Source of the DNA: Selenomonadaceae bacterium
GTDB taxonomy: Bacteria; Bacillota; Negativicutes; Selenomonadales; Selenomonadaceae
Length of the DNA: 64,000 bases
Reading direction: 5' to 3'
Assembly (NCBI GenBank): GCA_029338835.1
Contig: JAQYBD010000106.1
Coordinates: 18,623 to 82,622, forward strand
The notes beneath the pieces are model-generated. The model worked only from the letters and a program-made list of their open reading frames with translations. It was not told the DNA's origin and made no database searches. This document shows, piece after piece, positions 1 to 8,476 of this stretch. The translations under genes and the position numbers were made by a program. Position 1 is the first letter of the stretch, and every line of letters starts with the position of its first letter.

Positions 1-540
1 AATACCGTCATCATCATGACGAGCAATGCAGGTGCAGATCTCCTGCGTCATACGGGAAATTCTTTGGGCTTTGCTGTCGGTGAACAGAACGATGTTTCTG
101 AAGAAGAGGCAGGAAAGAAGCGTGTGCTGCAGTCCATCCGCCATGTATTCAAGCCAGAATTCCTCAACCGCATCGATGAACTCATCGTTTTCCATCCGCT
201 GGGACGTGTGGAATTGGAACGCATTGTGGATATCCTGCTGCGGGATGTCCGCAGCCGTTTGCAGGAAAAGGAAATCCATCTTGATATCAGTCCTGCAGCC
301 AAGAATAAGCTCGTGGAACAAGGGACAGATTTCAAATACGGCGCCCGTCCTCTGAAACGTGCCATCCAGAAGCTCATTGAAGATCCGATTGCGGAACGCC
401 TGCTGGCACGCGAATTCCGTTCCGGAGACACCATTCTCGTGCGCAAGAGCGGGGCGGAACTGACCTTTGCGCGCAAGGAAGAAAAAGCGGCCAAGGAGGA
501 AGCTGTCCGGACAGCGGGAAATGACGATGCCAAGGAATAA
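1..540 (+). CDS. clpC: ClpC-type AAA+ unfoldase subunit, C-terminal part (5' truncated by window)
   Basis: The reading frame is open from base 1, so only the last 179 residues are present. It carries the end of the second AAA+ module: the sensor-1 region IIMTSNAGA, then FKPEFLNRIDELIVFHPL, then the sensor-2 arginine region YGARPLKRAIQKLIEDP of the D2 small domain. These are typical of ClpC/ClpB ATPases that unfold substrates for ClpP. A charged 30-residue tail follows. The Firmicutes order clpC-radA supports ClpC rather than ClpB. The N-terminal and UVR domains lie outside the window, so the subfamily call leans on context. Confidence 0.9.
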   Translation, partial: NTVIIMTSNAGADLLRHTGNSLGFAVGEQNDVSEEEAGKKRVLQSIRHVFKPEFLNRIDELIVFHPLGRVELERIVDILLRDVRSRLQEKEIHLDISPAAKNKLVEQGTDFKYGARPLKRAIQKLIEDPIAERLLAREFRSGDTILVRKSGAELTFARKEEKAAKEEAVRTAGNDDAKE

Positions 541-664
541 GCTGTTGCCGGAAAGCCGTGGAGCGCGTTTCTGGAATTTTTGCCAGAATCTTGCCTGGGC
601 GGTTGTCTGGCTGGGCCGCTGGACCATCCGTCTGCTGAGGAAACTGCTGGCAAAAGATAAGTGA
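527..664 (+). CDS. Possible small membrane-associated peptide between clpC and radA
   Basis: A 45-codon frame overlaps the clpC stop and ends 2-11 bases before the radA start, depending on which radA start is used. The product is basic at both ends with a Trp-rich hydrophobic middle (AWAVVWLGRW), which would suit an amphipathic or membrane-bound peptide. ATG codons at 521 and 527 are possible starts, with only weak Shine-Dalgarno support. I recognise no family. It is placed for translational coupling in the clpC-radA transcript, but it may be chance coding. Confidence 0.25.
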   Translation: MPRNKLLPESRGARFWNFCQNLAWAVVWLGRWTIRLLRKLLAKDK

Positions 665-674
665 GGTGTCACGA

Positions 675-2051
675 TTGCCCAAGAAGAAGAAAACCGTCTA
701 CGTCTGCCAGGAATGTGGCTATGATACGCCCAAATGGCTTGGCCGCTGCCCGGGCTGTGGCGCCTGGAATACCATGGTCGAGGAGACTGTGACGCCGGAA
801 CCGGCAGCGGGGGGGCTGCGCCTGGGGCTTTCCGATGCTCGCAAGCCGCAGCCCATCGCTGACGTACGCATCGAGGATCTGCCACGCTTTGCGACAGGCT
901 CCGGAGAACTGGATCGCGTACTCGGCGGCGGTGTCATTCCCGGTTCCATGGTACTCATCGTCGGCGATCCAGGCGTCGGCAAGTCGAGCCTGACGCTGCG
1001 CGTCTGTGCAGAGGTGGCGCGGGGCGGGCGCAAGGTCCTTTATGTGACTGGCGAGGAAAGCACGCGCCAGGTGCGCATGCGCGCGGATCGCCTGCATGCC
1101 CTGGCCGATTCTCTTTTCGTCGTCAGCGAGACGAATCTCGAGACGATTGAGCAGCATATCCTGGCGGAAAAGCCGGAACTACTGGTCATCGATTCAATCC
1201 AGACCATCTTCAAGCCTGATGTACAGAGTGCGCCGGGCTCCGTTTCCCAGGTGCGGGAATGCTCCGTTGATTTGCTGCGCATCGCCAAGACGAATGGCAT
1301 CGCGGCCTTCATCATCGGCCATGTCACGAAGGACGGCACGCTCGCGGGCCCGCGTGTTCTTGAACATATCGTCGATACGGTGCTTTATTTCGAAGGGGAA
1401 CGCAATGCGGAATACCGCGTGCTGCGTGCGGTCAAGAATCGTTTTGGCAGCACGAATGAACTCGGGCTCTTCGAGATGCGCGAGGTGGGACTTGTCGATG
1501 TCCCTGACGCGTCCAAACTCTTTTTGTCTGACCGGGAACAGGATTCCGGCACCGTCATCGTGCCCACCGTTGAAGGTACACGGCCGCTGCTCGTGGAACT
1601 CCAGGCGCTGGTGGCTCCGACGCCATATGTGCCGCCGCGCCGCACGGCAGATTCCGTCGATATTAAACGGATCCAGCTTTTGCTGGCTGTACTCGAGAAA
1701 CGCGTCCATCTTTCCATCGGTGCCTGTGATGTCTACATCAAGGTGGCCGGCGGCATCCGCATCGATGAGCCGGCTGCCGATCTTGGGCTCTGTGTGGCCA
1801 TGGCCTCGAGTTTTGCCAATCGGCTGCTGCGCCCCAAGACCATCGTATTCGGTGAAGTTGGGCTTTCCGGCGAAGTGCGGGCTGTCAGCCAGGCGGATCT
1901 GCGCATCCATGAAGCCAAGCGACTGGGCTTCCAGCATGTCGTCCTGCCCATGAAGAATTACCGCCAGCTCAAGGACACCATCCATGGTATTGCGTTGTAT
2001 GGTGCGGAAACCATTGGCGATGCGCTGCGATTGGCCATGCCAAAGGCATAG
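675..2051 (+). CDS. radA: DNA repair protein RadA (Sms)
   Basis: RadA is a RecA-like helicase that processes recombination intermediates. The sequence shows the N-terminal zinc finger (CQECGYDTPKWLGRCPGC), a Walker A motif GDPGVGKSS, the Walker B region LLVIDSIQT, the RadA-specific KNRFGS motif, and a C-terminal Lon-like domain with GGIRIDEPAADLGL. Length (about 458 residues) is normal. The TTG at 675 is preferred because GAGGTG ends 6 bases upstream and the protein then starts MPKKKKTVYVCQ, the usual RadA N-terminus. A GTG at 666 is the alternative. It follows clpC closely and probably shares its transcript. Confidence 0.96.
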   Translation: MPKKKKTVYVCQECGYDTPKWLGRCPGCGAWNTMVEETVTPEPAAGGLRLGLSDARKPQPIADVRIEDLPRFATGSGELDRVLGGGVIPGSMVLIVGDPGVGKSSLTLRVCAEVARGGRKVLYVTGEESTRQVRMRADRLHALADSLFVVSETNLETIEQHILAEKPELLVIDSIQTIFKPDVQSAPGSVSQVRECSVDLLRIAKTNGIAAFIIGHVTKDGTLAGPRVLEHIVDTVLYFEGERNAEYRVLRAVKNRFGSTNELGLFEMREVGLVDVPDASKLFLSDREQDSGTVIVPTVEGTRPLLVELQALVAPTPYVPPRRTADSVDIKRIQLLLAVLEKRVHLSIGACDVYIKVAGGIRIDEPAADLGLCVAMASSFANRLLRPKTIVFGEVGLSGEVRAVSQADLRIHEAKRLGFQHVVLPMKNYRQLKDTIHGIALYGAETIGDALRLAMPKA

Positions 2052-2076
2052 ACAGAGCGGCATGACGTGTTATAAT
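2049..2076 (+). promoter_or_regulatory. Putative sigma-A promoter upstream of dacF
   Basis: TAGACA at 2049-2054 and TATAAT at 2071-2076 are separated by 16 bases. The -35 overlaps the radA stop codon. The terminator at 2095-2120 lies between this promoter and the dacF start. Confidence 0.55.
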
Positions 2077-2094
2077 AGAATCATCCGCAGAAAG

Positions 2095-2120
2095 CCTTCC
2101 TCCGCTGGGGAAGGTTTTTC
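2095..2120 (+). terminator. Rho-independent terminator after radA
   Basis: CCTTCC (2095-2100) pairs with GGAAGG (2109-2114) and is followed by TTTTTC. It sits 44 bases after the radA stop and 35 bases before dacF. Confidence 0.7.
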
Positions 2121-2154
2121 TTGTGAGAGAATCTGGATCTTGGGAGGGTTTTTA

Positions 2155-3324
2155 ATGCCTCGACTGTATGATATGACGGGCTGTATCCGGCAGCTCCGCT
2201 GGTGCGTTCTTTTCTTTTTGTTCCTGCTCTTGCCGGCATCCCTGGTGCAGGCGGCAGAACCTGAGGTTACAGCCGATGCGGCCATCTTGATCGATGCACA
2301 GACGGGACGCGTACTCTGGTCAAAGCATGGGGAGGAACGCCATTATCCGGCCAGCATGACCAAGATGATGACCTGTCTCTTGAGTCTCGGCAGCTTGAGT
2401 CCGGACAGCCTGGTGAAGATTTCGCCGCTGGCGTCCCAGACCGAAGATACGCCTTTGCAGATTGCTGCTGGAGATACGATGCGTTTCGAGGAAATCGTGC
2501 GCGGCATGATGATGGCCTCGGACAATGGGGCAGCTGTAGCCATTGCCGAGGCGGCGGATGGCAGTGTACCGGCTTTCGTGGCACGCATGAATGAGAAAGC
2601 GGCAGAACTCGGCATGCACGGGACGCATTTTGCGAATCCGAACGGACTGACGGACGAGGATCACTATTCGACGCCGCACGATATGGCACGACTGGCACAG
2701 TATGCCATGCGCAATCCGGTATTCCGTGATATCGTGCGTCAGCAGCAGCGCCAGATCCGCTGGGAGGAACCCGCAGGCAAGCAGTTGCTCGTGGAGAATA
2801 CGAATGAACTCTTGGGGCACTATGACGGCATCACGGGCATCAAGACCGGCTGGACAAAGGCCGCCGGCGGCTGCCTGGCCGCAGCGGCGGAACGCGGCGA
2901 TGTCAGGCTCATTGCCGTGGTCATGCATTCTGCCGATGAGGAGGCACGGTTTGCTGATATGCGCCGCATCCTGGATTACGGCTTTGCGGCAACGACTATG
3001 GCGGCAGGGCCGACTGCCTCGGAATGCAAGCGGCACGTCTGGGTCAAGGGCGGCGTTCATTCCCGGACCAAGGTGATACCGGCCGGTGATATCTATTATC
3101 CGCTGCTGCCCGGTGAATCTGCTGAACACTATACGATCTCTTATGATCTGCCGAAGGTCATCTCTGCACCGGTTGAACCCGGTGAAGCTGTCGGCAGGCT
3201 CATCCTGTCTTACGATGGCGAAGAAGTCGGCAGTGTCGACCTCATCGCGAATCCGGTCGAGCCGGGATTCTCGCTTGGTTCCTGGCTCGTGGGCATCTTT
3301 GAGGGCGTGCTGGTGCGGTTTTGA
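2155..3324 (+). CDS. dacF: Serine-type D-Ala-D-Ala carboxypeptidase (DacF/PBP5-like)
   Basis: This enzyme trims the terminal D-Ala from peptidoglycan stem peptides at the outer face of the inner membrane. The chosen ATG has GGGAGG 8 bases upstream and gives 389 residues. A signal peptide (hydrophobic core LFFLFLLLPASL, cleavage near VQA|AEP) is followed by the peptidase S11 motifs SMTK (nucleophile Ser), SDN and KTGW. A C-terminal beta-rich domain (PBP5_C) follows. No C-terminal membrane helix is obvious, though the last 15 residues are hydrophobic (LGSWLVGIFEGVLV) and may act as an amphipathic anchor. Confidence 0.93.
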   Translation: MPRLYDMTGCIRQLRWCVLFFLFLLLPASLVQAAEPEVTADAAILIDAQTGRVLWSKHGEERHYPASMTKMMTCLLSLGSLSPDSLVKISPLASQTEDTPLQIAAGDTMRFEEIVRGMMMASDNGAAVAIAEAADGSVPAFVARMNEKAAELGMHGTHFANPNGLTDEDHYSTPHDMARLAQYAMRNPVFRDIVRQQQRQIRWEEPAGKQLLVENTNELLGHYDGITGIKTGWTKAAGGCLAAAAERGDVRLIAVVMHSADEEARFADMRRILDYGFAATTMAAGPTASECKRHVWVKGGVHSRTKVIPAGDIYYPLLPGESAEHYTISYDLPKVISAPVEPGEAVGRLILSYDGEEVGSVDLIANPVEPGFSLGSWLVGIFEGVLVRF

Positions 3325-3350
3325 CGCCCGATACATGCTTCTCAGCGTGG

Positions 3351-3380
3351 TTGACAGTGGCAAGACGGTTATATTATAAT
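3351..3380 (+). promoter_or_regulatory. Promoter of tRNA-Leu
   Basis: TTGACA at 3351-3356 and TATAAT at 3375-3380 are consensus hexamers with an 18-base spacer. They end 8 bases before the tRNA. Confidence 0.85.
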
Positions 3381-3388
3381 GTCCGTAT

Positions 3389-3473
<85 letters not shown>

Positions 3474-3484
3474 AGTGCAAGATT

Positions 3485-3522
3485 CGCCGACAGCATGGAG
3501 AAGTGCTGTCGGCGTTTGTCAT
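3485..3522 (+). terminator. Terminator after tRNA-Leu
   Basis: A perfect 11-bp stem CGCCGACAGCA / TGCTGTCGGCG with an 8-base loop is followed by TTTGTCATTT. It ends 26 bases before the trkH-like start. Confidence 0.8.
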
Positions 3523-3547
3523 TTCAAGAAAAATACTATGGAGGAAT

Positions 3548-4879
3548 ATGGATATCATGCATTGCCTGCGCAGGCTGTCCTCTTTTCAGGTCATTGGCCT
3601 TAGTTTTGCTCTTCTCATTGCCACGGGAACCTTATTGCTCATGACACCCTGGGCAACGAATGATGGGCAGGGGGCGGGCCTCTTATCTGCTGCTTTTACT
3701 GCAGTTTCTGCTTCCTGTGTTACTGGCCTTACCGTGGAAGATACGGCGGCCTATTGGTCCTTTTTTGGCCAACTGGTCATTCTGGTCCTGATCCAGATCG
3801 GCGGCCTTGGCGTCGTGACCATGGCCGTGGCCATTACCATGGCTTCCGGACAGCGGGTCGGACTCATGCAGCGCAATACGATGCAGGAAGCTCTGTCAGC
3901 ACAGCAGCTCGGCGGCATCGTCCGTCTTTTGCGCTTTATCCTGAAGTTTACGGTAGGGAGTGAATTGCTTGGAGCATTCCTTTTGATGCCGGTCTTTATC
4001 CGCGACTACGGCCTTCCTCAGGGAATCTGGATGGCTTTCTTTCATTCCATCTCCGCTTTCTGCAATGCGGGCTTTGATCTCATGAGCAGCCGCGGCGGCG
4101 GTTCATTGATGGCTTATGCGTCAGATCCGCTGGTGAATCTCACGATCATGGGACTGATTGTGGCAGGTGGACTGGGCTTCGTGACCTGGGCGGATCTCAT
4201 CACCCACCGCCACCATACCAGCCGGTGGACCTTCCAGACACGCATCATCATCCTGATGACGCTGATACTCATCCTTTTGCCGGCACTCTTTTTCTTTACT
4301 CAGGAACTCATCGGTACGGATGGATTTACGCGTTTCTGGCAGTCCCTGTTTCAATCCGTCACGACACGTACGGCTGGATTCAATACGATGGATATCGAAG
4401 ACCTCAGCGAGGCAGGGCGCTGTTTGATGGTACTCCTGATGCTGACAGGCGGCGCTCCAGGGTCTACAGCTGGCGGCATCAAGGTTACGACGGCCTTTAC
4501 GCTTTTCATGGCCATGTTGTCTGCGCTGTCCATGAAACGGGATGTTGAGTGCCTCTCGCGCCGCATGCCGATGGAAGCGCTGCAGCATGCCTTGGCAATC
4601 TTCATGATGTATCTGTTCCTGTTCATGGGGACGAGTCTTTTCATCAGTGCCTTTGATCATGCGAGCATCCTGGATTGCATGCTGGAAACTTCTTCAGCGA
4701 TTGGCACAGTAGGCCTTTCCATTGGCCTTACGGAAAAATTGTCGCCCGTATCACAGGTCCTTTTGATGTTTTTGATGTATTTTGGCCGCGTGGGAGCGCT
4801 GACCATGATTTATGCCCTGCACAGCAGGAAAAGTGCTGCTGCGCGCCGTCTGCCCGAGGGCAAGGTCACGATTGGCTGA
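3548..4879 (+). CDS. TrkH/KtrB-family potassium uptake channel subunit
   Basis: A membrane subunit of a Trk/Ktr potassium uptake system. It is about 443 residues with repeated M1-P-M2 units. The selectivity filters appear as the conserved glycine turns in SCVTGLTVEDT, FCNAGFDLM, TRTAGFNTMD and AIGTVGLSIG, the expected four. The reading frame extends back through the tRNA gene, so the long version is rejected. ATG 3548 has GGAGGA almost adjacent; ATG 3557 is an alternative. The partner RCK protein lies 28 bases downstream. Length suits KtrB/TrkH of Firmicutes. Confidence 0.92.
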   Translation: MDIMHCLRRLSSFQVIGLSFALLIATGTLLLMTPWATNDGQGAGLLSAAFTAVSASCVTGLTVEDTAAYWSFFGQLVILVLIQIGGLGVVTMAVAITMASGQRVGLMQRNTMQEALSAQQLGGIVRLLRFILKFTVGSELLGAFLLMPVFIRDYGLPQGIWMAFFHSISAFCNAGFDLMSSRGGGSLMAYASDPLVNLTIMGLIVAGGLGFVTWADLITHRHHTSRWTFQTRIIILMTLILILLPALFFFTQELIGTDGFTRFWQSLFQSVTTRTAGFNTMDIEDLSEAGRCLMVLLMLTGGAPGSTAGGIKVTTAFTLFMAMLSALSMKRDVECLSRRMPMEALQHALAIFMMYLFLFMGTSLFISAFDHASILDCMLETSSAIGTVGLSIGLTEKLSPVSQVLLMFLMYFGRVGALTMIYALHSRKSAAARRLPEGKVTIG

Positions 4880-4907
4880 TGGTTCCCATACGTAATGAGG
4901 TGAGTTC

Positions 4908-5555
4908 ATGAAATCCATATTATTGATCGGGCTGGGTCGTTACGGCCGCCATGTAGCCCGCAAGCTCCATGAGATGCAGCATGAGATCCTGGCGATTGAC
5001 AAGAATGAAGAGCTGGTCAATCAAGTGCTGGCCTATACGAACAATGCACTGATCGCGGATACGACAGACCGGCATTTCCTGGAGTCGCTGGGGGTCAGCA
5101 ATTTTGATACCTGCATTGTTGCCATTGGCGATGATTTCCAGAGTTCCCTGGAAACGACACTGCAGCTCAGTGAACTCGGGGCACGTTACATTGTTGCCCG
5201 CGCATCAAGCAGCATTCATGAGCGATTTTTACGCCGCAACGGTGCGGATGAAGTGGTTTATCCGGAAAAGCAGCTGGCACTCTGGACGGCTATCCGCTAT
5301 GGTTCGAATCACCTGCTGGATTATTTTGAGTTGAGCCCGGGATATGCCGTTTATGAGATTTCCATGCCGGAGGTCTGGGCCGGTCATACCATTGGTGAGC
5401 TGGATATCCGCCGTAATTACCATGTCAATGTCATCGGTGTCAAGGTCAGGGGCAGCCTCACGGTGGAGATCACGCCGCAGACGTTGCTGCGAGCGGAAGA
5501 TACCATCCTGGTCCTTGGCAAGCAGAAAGATGTAAATCGATTCATAGGATTTTAA
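4908..5555 (+). CDS. TrkA/KtrA-family potassium uptake regulatory protein
   Basis: This cytoplasmic RCK subunit gates the adjacent potassium channel. The N-terminal Rossmann fold has GLGRYGRHVA and an acidic residue at the end of strand 2 (ILAIDKNE), as in NAD(H)/ATP-binding RCK_N domains. Residues from about 135 form the RCK_C domain. At 215 residues it is a single RCK protein like KtrA, not the tandem TrkA of enterobacteria. It follows the channel gene by 28 bases with a GAGGTGAG ribosome site, so the two are co-transcribed. Confidence 0.93.
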   Translation: MKSILLIGLGRYGRHVARKLHEMQHEILAIDKNEELVNQVLAYTNNALIADTTDRHFLESLGVSNFDTCIVAIGDDFQSSLETTLQLSELGARYIVARASSSIHERFLRRNGADEVVYPEKQLALWTAIRYGSNHLLDYFELSPGYAVYEISMPEVWAGHTIGELDIRRNYHVNVIGVKVRGSLTVEITPQTLLRAEDTILVLGKQKDVNRFIGF

Positions 5556-5562
5556 GGGATGG

Positions 5563-6165
5563 ATGGCAATGGATTTCTGGCATCGTTTATTCGGCCATAC
5601 GGCGATGATTCTGCGTCATAAGGCCTGGGTTTTTTATTATTGCTGCCATGCGGGGATTCCTTGGCAGGGATTCATGCATGACTGGTCAAAATTCTCACCA
5701 ATGGAATTCTGTGAGAGCGTGCGCTATTACAATGGCAAATGTTCCCCCATCAAGAGCTGCAAGGAGGCCAATCACGGCCGTTCGCTGGCCTGGTTGCATC
5801 ATCATGGCCGCAATCTGCATCATTACGAAGCCTGGTTCGATGATTTTGACCATGGGGCACATCCGACTGATATGACATATCCGTATGCTGTGGAGATGAT
5901 CTGTGATTTTTTGGGAGCTGGACGTGCTTATGGGCGTTCGTCCTTTACCTATGAAGGGGAGTATGCCTGGTGGCAGAAAAAGCAGCAGCAGGGTGTCGGC
6001 ATGACGGAGCATATGCAGGCGTTTGTCGAATATATCCTTTCTAATCTGGCTGCCCATCATGATTTGGCTATCTTGCGGCCGCAGTCTACTCAGGCCATCT
6101 ACCAGCGTCTGGTTTGCTTGGGGAAAGGTGAAAGCAGCGGGCAGGAAAGCCAGAGCCGCTGTTGA
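5563..6165 (+). CDS. DUF5662 family protein (function unknown)
   Basis: A soluble protein of about 200 residues starting 7 bases after the trkA-like stop. It is rich in His, Trp and Tyr, with HDWSKFSP, RYYNGKC, LHHHGRNLHHYEAW and YPYAVEMICDFLGAGRAY. These match my memory of the DUF5662 family, whose biochemical role is unknown. The clustered His and Asp suggest metal binding, which is inference. ATG 5569 is an alternative start. Position suggests co-transcription with the potassium genes and the downstream AlaX-like gene. Confidence 0.75.
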   Translation: MAMDFWHRLFGHTAMILRHKAWVFYYCCHAGIPWQGFMHDWSKFSPMEFCESVRYYNGKCSPIKSCKEANHGRSLAWLHHHGRNLHHYEAWFDDFDHGAHPTDMTYPYAVEMICDFLGAGRAYGRSSFTYEGEYAWWQKKQQQGVGMTEHMQAFVEYILSNLAAHHDLAILRPQSTQAIYQRLVCLGKGESSGQESQSRC

Positions 6166-6190
6166 ATATGATAAGGAAGGAGTGTTGGCA

Positions 6191-7393
6191 TTGAAAACAA
6201 AAAAATTGTTTGAGGAAGATGTCATGCGGCGGTCTTGCGAAGCAACGGTGCAGGCTTGCAATCCCTGCAAGGATGGCTTTCGCATCGTCCTTGACCAGAC
6301 GGTCTTTTTCCCGGAGGGCGGCGGTCAGCTCAGCGACTGTGGTGTATTCAAGCGTGGGAATACCCAGATGGAAGTGGTGCATGTTTCGGAACACGATGGT
6401 CTGGTTTACCATGAGACGAAGCAGCCGCTGGAAGTGGGGACGCTCGTGACCTGCCAGCTCAACTGGCCGGTCCGCTTTGACCATATGCAGCAGCACTGTG
6501 GTGAACACATGCTTTCCTATGCATTCTGGAAACTCTGTGGAGCAGATAATGTGGGCTTTCACATGCATCCCGATATGGTGTCCATTGACCTCAATCGCGA
6601 AGTGACCCGGGAAGAAGCCATGGCTGCAGAAGCCATGACGAACCAGGCCATTGAAGAAGACCGACCCATCCATGTGGAAGTCATGCCGGCGGAACGCGCT
6701 GCCGAGCGCCCGCTGCGCAAATTCAATGACAAGCTCAAAGGCCTGCTGCGCATCGTTTCCGTCGAGGGCAACGACTCCTGTACCTGCTGCGGTACCCATC
6801 CGCCGACAACCGGTATGGTGGGTCTGGTCAAGATCCTCAAGGTCGAGCGGCACAAGGGCGGTTCCCGTATCAGCTTCCTCTGTGGGCGTGAAGCCTTGCA
6901 GAAGATAGATGTTTGGCTGCAGGCAGCGCAGGATGTGTCGAATCAGCTTTCCGTCAAAGAGGAAGAGATTGCATCAAGTGTTGCGCGTTTGCTGGCAGAA
7001 AAGAAGGAACTTCATGCACAGATCACGGCTCTTACTGACAGGCTGCTGGATCATGAACTCCGTGAACTGGACATGAAGCCGTCTTTTGACCAAGAAGGCC
7101 ATCGCAAACTCATCTTCGTCCGTGATGAGTTGACACCGCAGCAGGCCAAGGTACTGGCCAGGAAGATGCTGGAGCGGGAAAATACCATAGCGGCTGTCTT
7201 TTACCATCATGGTGAACGCATCAATTATATCGTGTCCTCTACGGCAGCTGAAGTGAATTGCCAGCAAAGGATCAAGGCCATCAATGACTGCCTGCAGGGA
7301 CGCGGTGGCGGGCGCCCGGATTCCTGCCAGGGCAGCGCGCCCTGGAAAGAGGGCTGGCAGCAGCTGGTGACCGGACTAGCAAATGCCTGGTGA
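6191..7393 (+). CDS. AlaX-like alanyl-tRNA editing protein with DHHA1 domain
   Basis: A free-standing editing protein that would hydrolyse Ser- or Gly-tRNA(Ala). It is related to the editing half of AlaRS. Motifs are FFPEGGGQLSD (tRNA_SAD entry), the zinc/catalytic HMQQHCGEHMLS, and CTCCGTHPPTTG (the Cys/His pair of the second half). A coiled segment and a C-terminal DHHA1-like region (RGGGRPDSCQGSAP) follow, giving the long AlaX-L layout. TTG 6191 is chosen because AAGGAAGGAG ends 8 bases upstream. Longer in-frame starts would overlap the DUF5662 gene. Length is 400 residues. Confidence 0.85.
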   Translation: MKTKKLFEEDVMRRSCEATVQACNPCKDGFRIVLDQTVFFPEGGGQLSDCGVFKRGNTQMEVVHVSEHDGLVYHETKQPLEVGTLVTCQLNWPVRFDHMQQHCGEHMLSYAFWKLCGADNVGFHMHPDMVSIDLNREVTREEAMAAEAMTNQAIEEDRPIHVEVMPAERAAERPLRKFNDKLKGLLRIVSVEGNDSCTCCGTHPPTTGMVGLVKILKVERHKGGSRISFLCGREALQKIDVWLQAAQDVSNQLSVKEEEIASSVARLLAEKKELHAQITALTDRLLDHELRELDMKPSFDQEGHRKLIFVRDELTPQQAKVLARKMLERENTIAAVFYHHGERINYIVSSTAAEVNCQQRIKAINDCLQGRGGGRPDSCQGSAPWKEGWQQLVTGLANAW

Positions 7394-7424
7394 TCCTTAA
7401 GGATGCAGGACAGGAGGTAATACC

Positions 7425-8402
7425 ATGGCAGTAAATTATCGTTGGGCGACGCTTGGCTGCGGTGTCATCGGGCATCAGCTGGCGGAGGCAATGCAGGAAC
7501 TTGGAGGGAATCTCTATAGCGTGGGCAACCGGACGTACGAGAAAGGTCTGGCCTTTGCTGCAGAGTACGGCATTCCCAAGGTTTATCATACGCCGGAGGA
7601 AATCTTTGCCGATGATGATGTGGATATCGTCTATATCTCGACGCCGCATAACACGCATATCCAATATCTGCGCCAGGCTCTGGCTGCCGGCAAGCATGTG
7701 CTTTGCGAAAAATCCATCACACTGAATGCAAAGGAGCTGGCCGAGGCTGTGCAGCTCGCTGAGAAACACCATGTCGTGCTGGCAGAAGCACAGACCATCT
7801 ATCACATGCCCATCTATCGGGTACTCAAAGAACGCATGGATAAGGGCGAGTTTGGTCCTCTGCGCCTGCTGCAGATGAATTTCGGCAGCTACAAAGACTA
7901 TAATATGAAGAACCGCTTCTTCAATCGCAGCCTGGCAGGCGGCGCCATGCTGGATATCGGTGTTTATGCACTGTCCTTTGTGCGCTGGTTCATGAGTTCG
8001 TGCCCGCATGAGATTCTTTCTCAGGTCAAGTATGCGCCGACCGGCGTCGACGAGCAGGCCAGCATCCTTTTGAAGAATGCGCAGGAGGAGATGGCAACCG
8101 TCATCCTTTCGCTGCACGCCAAGCAGCCGAAACGCGGCACGATATCTTTCGATAAAGCATATATTGAACTTTACGAGTATCCGCGTGGGGACAAAGCCGT
8201 CATCACCTGGACGGAAGACGGCCATAAGGAAGAAGTAACGGCAGGCAACACGGCAGCTGCGCTGACCTATGAAGTGCGTGACATGGAACAGGCCGTGCGT
8301 GGCATTGAAAATACCATGCACCTTGACTATACCATTGACGTCATGGATATCATGACGAAAATCCGTCAGGACTGGGGCATGAAATATCCCGAAGAAGAAT
8401 AA
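7425..8402 (+). CDS. Gfo/Idh/MocA-family NAD(P)-dependent oxidoreductase
   Basis: A cytoplasmic dehydrogenase of sugar- or diol-like substrates. It has the N-terminal Rossmann entry (ATLGCGVIGHQLAEAM), the family motif STPHNTHI, and the catalytic CEKSITLNAKEL, in which the EK(P/S) lysine is conserved. The C-terminal alpha/beta domain carries GGAMLDIGVYALSF with the usual Asp and Tyr. At 325 residues it is the normal size. The substrate cannot be read from sequence. It ends at a strong bidirectional terminator facing the minus-strand nucleoside operon. Confidence 0.88.
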   Translation: MAVNYRWATLGCGVIGHQLAEAMQELGGNLYSVGNRTYEKGLAFAAEYGIPKVYHTPEEIFADDDVDIVYISTPHNTHIQYLRQALAAGKHVLCEKSITLNAKELAEAVQLAEKHHVVLAEAQTIYHMPIYRVLKERMDKGEFGPLRLLQMNFGSYKDYNMKNRFFNRSLAGGAMLDIGVYALSFVRWFMSSCPHEILSQVKYAPTGVDEQASILLKNAQEEMATVILSLHAKQPKRGTISFDKAYIELYEYPRGDKAVITWTEDGHKEEVTAGNTAAALTYEVRDMEQAVRGIENTMHLDYTIDVMDIMTKIRQDWGMKYPEEE

Positions 8403-8425
8403 TGCCGCCAGTCTGTTCCAACAGC

Positions 8426-8468
8426 AAAAAGTCCCCGCAACTCAATTTTGGGGTTGCGGGGACTTTTT
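8426..8468. terminator. Bidirectional terminator between convergent operons
   Basis: An 11-bp stem GTCCCCGCAAC / GTTGCGGGGAC is flanked by AAAAA on the left and TTTTT on the right, so it works on both strands. It separates the oxidoreductase from the nucleoside hydrolase. Confidence 0.85.
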
Positions 8469-8476
8469 GTGTGCGA

